Shown: piece by piece, positions 5,822 to 6,865 of the stretch | Layout of the letters: each line of letters starts with the position of its first letter | How positions within the stretch are numbered: the first letter of the stretch is position 1 | NCBI GenBank assembly: GCA_028065725.1 | Contig: JAPTVL010000247.1 | Coordinates: forward strand, 1-6,865 | Direction: 5' to 3' | Length of the DNA stretch: 6,865 nt | From: Betaproteobacteria bacterium | GTDB lineage: Bacteria; Pseudomonadota; Gammaproteobacteria; Burkholderiales; Rhodocyclaceae | Notes under the pieces: generated by a model | Database searches by the model: none | Seen by the model: only the letters and a program-made list of their open reading frames with translations | What the model was told of the DNA's origin: nothing | Position numbers and translations under genes: made by a program

Positions 5822-5932
5822 GCCGACCGTGACCGACGGCCGGAAATGAAGCGCGGAGACGCAGGGTGGATTGAATTCGACCCGGCGGTGGGGCGCGAAA
5901 TCCGTAAAACCCGGCCCGCGGTCGTGGTCGGC
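5822..5932 (+). repeat. Long imperfect inverted repeat; candidate structured RNA or small palindromic element
   Basis: Arms 5822-5843 and 5911-5932 are 22 nt each. As plus-strand RNA, 5822-5835 pairs without a gap to 5919-5932 (14 pairs including two adjacent G-U wobbles). A symmetric 2x2 internal loop follows, then six pairs GGCCGG/CCGGCC (5838-5843 with 5911-5916). Inside, an interior hairpin can form: 5860-5867 with 5880-5887, 7 pairs and one A-G mismatch. As minus-strand RNA the two wobbles become A-C mismatches, so the plus strand folds better. GTCGGC at 5799-5804 can compete with 5927-5932 for GCCGAC at 5822-5827, giving an alternative fold. No known riboswitch or RNA family is recognised, and no flanking target duplication is seen. 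Confidence 0.5.
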
Positions 5933-5976
5933 AGCGATGCAGCAAACCGCCATGCGCGCCTTGATGGTGTCGATGT

Positions 5977-6026
5977 TGTTATTATGCAATAATATTTGCA
6001 GAATTATATTTAATAACATATTTTTT
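5977..6026 (+). promoter_or_regulatory. AT-rich inverted repeat with T-run upstream of the Sel1 gene
   Basis: TGTTATTA (5977-5984) and TAATAACA (6011-6018) are perfect 8-bp inverted repeats, with a nested TGCAA/TTGCA pair (5985-5989, 5996-6000). Six T follow at 6021-6026. On the plus strand this resembles a weak AT-rich terminator or attenuator; at DNA level it could be an operator or promoter region. The whole 5975-6095 tract is far more AT-rich than its surroundings. No clear sigma-70 promoter was chosen. Confidence 0.35.
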
Positions 6027-6102
6027 ATGGAAAAAAAGCAATAAAGCGGCATTATATTTATTTCTGTCTCAGAATTTACATTTCCATTTTTTTGGAGGCG
6101 TG

Positions 6103-6865
6103 ATGGCAACGCGCGAGGGGCAGCGCCTGGTCAAGGCGGCGAGTCGGGGGGATGCGACAGCGCAACTGACGCTGGGGCGGCTTTATCTTGAAGGCGGCGA
6201 GGGACTTGGGGCGAACACCTCGGCGGCGCTGCGCTGGCTTGTACTTGCGCGAAAAGGCGGGCGCGTCGAGGCGGCCAACGAGATCGCGGAACACATCCCT
6301 CCGCCTCCCTTCAATTCCGATGACATAGCCCGTGACTATGTCGCAGCCTGCCGCGAGGCGGCGACGGGCAGCGGTTCGGCGGCGATGTGGGCGAGCTTCC
6401 GGCTGGGCGAGGTGCATGCCAGCGGCGGAGACCTTGCGGCCGCCATCGACTGTTTTCGCCGGGCGGCCGAAGCAGGTCATGCCGCCGCCGCCCGTCGGTT
6501 GGGCGAACTGCTGGTGGCTGGGGCCGGCAGGGCGGATGATGAAGCTGCCCGCGCCTGGCTGGAAGAGGCGGCAGCACGCGGCGATGTCAACGCGGTAACG
6601 CCTCTGGCGGATCTGTTGTGGCTGCGAAACGATCCGGCGGCGGAACCCTGGCTGCGGCAATTGGCGCGGGCGGGCGGCGTGGAAGCGATGGCGCGCCTCG
6701 CCGAGCTGTTGCTGCGCACGGCGACACCGCCCCCGGAGTCCGTCCGCGAGGCGCAGCAGTGGCTGGTTCAGGCGGCGCGGCGCGATCACCCGCGCGCCCT
6801 GCTGCTGCTGGGGCGCTTGCATGTGCGCTGGCTGCGCGACGAAGGCCTGAACCTGGACCCGCGCA
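6103..6865 (+). CDS. Sel1-like-repeat (TPR-like) protein, N-terminal part (C-terminus off window)
   Basis: 254 codons are visible and open to the right edge. ATG 6103 has GGAGG (6094-6098) at ideal spacing; an adjacent GTG at 6100 is less likely. There is no signal peptide or membrane segment, so it is probably cytoplasmic. It contains degenerate Sel1-like repeats, alpha-helical pairs related to TPRs. These include ATAQLTLGRLYLEGGEG with AALRWLVLARKGGRVEA (about 18-57), AAIDCFRRAAEAGHAAAARRLGELLVAG (about 112-139), AARAWLEEAAARGDVNAV, AEPWLRQLARAGGVEAMARLAELLL, and AQQWLVQAARRDHPRALLLLGRL. Such repeats form solenoids that bind partner proteins; no enzymatic domain is visible in this part. It is divergent from the porins, with a 520-bp leader region between them. 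The partner and pathway are unknown. Confidence 0.85.
   Translation, partial: MATREGQRLVKAASRGDATAQLTLGRLYLEGGEGLGANTSAALRWLVLARKGGRVEAANEIAEHIPPPPFNSDDIARDYVAACREAATGSGSAAMWASFRLGEVHASGGDLAAAIDCFRRAAEAGHAAAARRLGELLVAGAGRADDEAARAWLEEAAARGDVNAVTPLADLLWLRNDPAAEPWLRQLARAGGVEAMARLAELLLRTATPPPESVREAQQWLVQAARRDHPRALLLLGRLHVRWLRDEGLNLDPR

Noticed and set aside
5792..6109. 105-codon minus-strand frame across the porin/Sel1 intergenic region
   Set aside because: It mixes the AT-rich tract with the inverted-repeat element, shows no domain or plausible protein character, and has no supporting neighbour.
6076..6822. 248-codon open frame on the minus strand opposite the Sel1 gene
   Set aside because: Arg/Gln/Pro-rich low-complexity product antisense to a clear repeat protein with a good ribosome-binding site.
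1..6865. CRISPR array, tRNA/rRNA, retron or defence cassette
   Set aside because: No spaced direct repeats, no tRNA cloverleaf spotted by eye, no reverse transcriptase or defence-type gene in the window.

Overview
The window reads as chromosomal DNA of a Gram-negative betaproteobacterium. The evidence is two tandem Burkholderiales/Rhodocyclales-type general porins with almost identical Sec signal peptides, a TolC-family outer-membrane efflux protein, high GC coding DNA and many GC-rich antisense shadow frames. The genus cannot be fixed from the sequence alone.

Layout, left to right. (1) 1-1676, minus strand: the 5' part of a copper/silver-handling operon. In transcription order it encodes a DUF411 periplasmic CxCC protein (1676-1242), a CusF-like periplasmic Cu(I)/Ag(I)-binding protein (1222-881), a small secreted Met/His-rich protein of unknown function (879-571), and the N-terminus of a TolC-family outer-membrane channel that runs off the window (569-1). 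The genes are 1-19 nt apart and presumably lead into RND pump genes beyond the left edge. A candidate promoter with two overlapping dyads lies at 1717-1752. (2) 1777-2841: a complete, apparently intact IS1595-family insertion sequence with matching terminal inverted repeats and a nearly perfect 8-bp target duplication. It sits between the copper operon and the porins and its transposase points towards the copper operon. (3) 2882-5581, minus strand: two tandem porin genes (5581-4295, then 4207-2990), with a 10-bp intergenic hairpin between them and a clear rho-independent terminator at 2882-2907. (4) 5582-6102: about 520 bp without a convincing gene. It holds a long imperfect inverted repeat (5822-5932) that folds into an extended stem, followed by a very AT-rich tract with a second inverted repeat and a T-run. 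(5) 6103 to the right edge, plus strand: the N-terminal part of a cytoplasmic Sel1-like-repeat protein.

How it fits together. The copper genes form a periplasmic capture and export module: DUF411 and CusF-like proteins bind metal in the periplasm and a TolC-type channel completes the exit path. The porins control passive entry of small solutes through the outer membrane. The Sel1 gene is divergent from the porins and its role is unknown. I found no CRISPR array, RNA gene of a known class, toxin-antitoxin pair or defence cassette. The least explained parts are the structured 5822-5932 element, the unbroken frame joining a small membrane segment to the TolC signal peptide, and the Met/His-rich protein.
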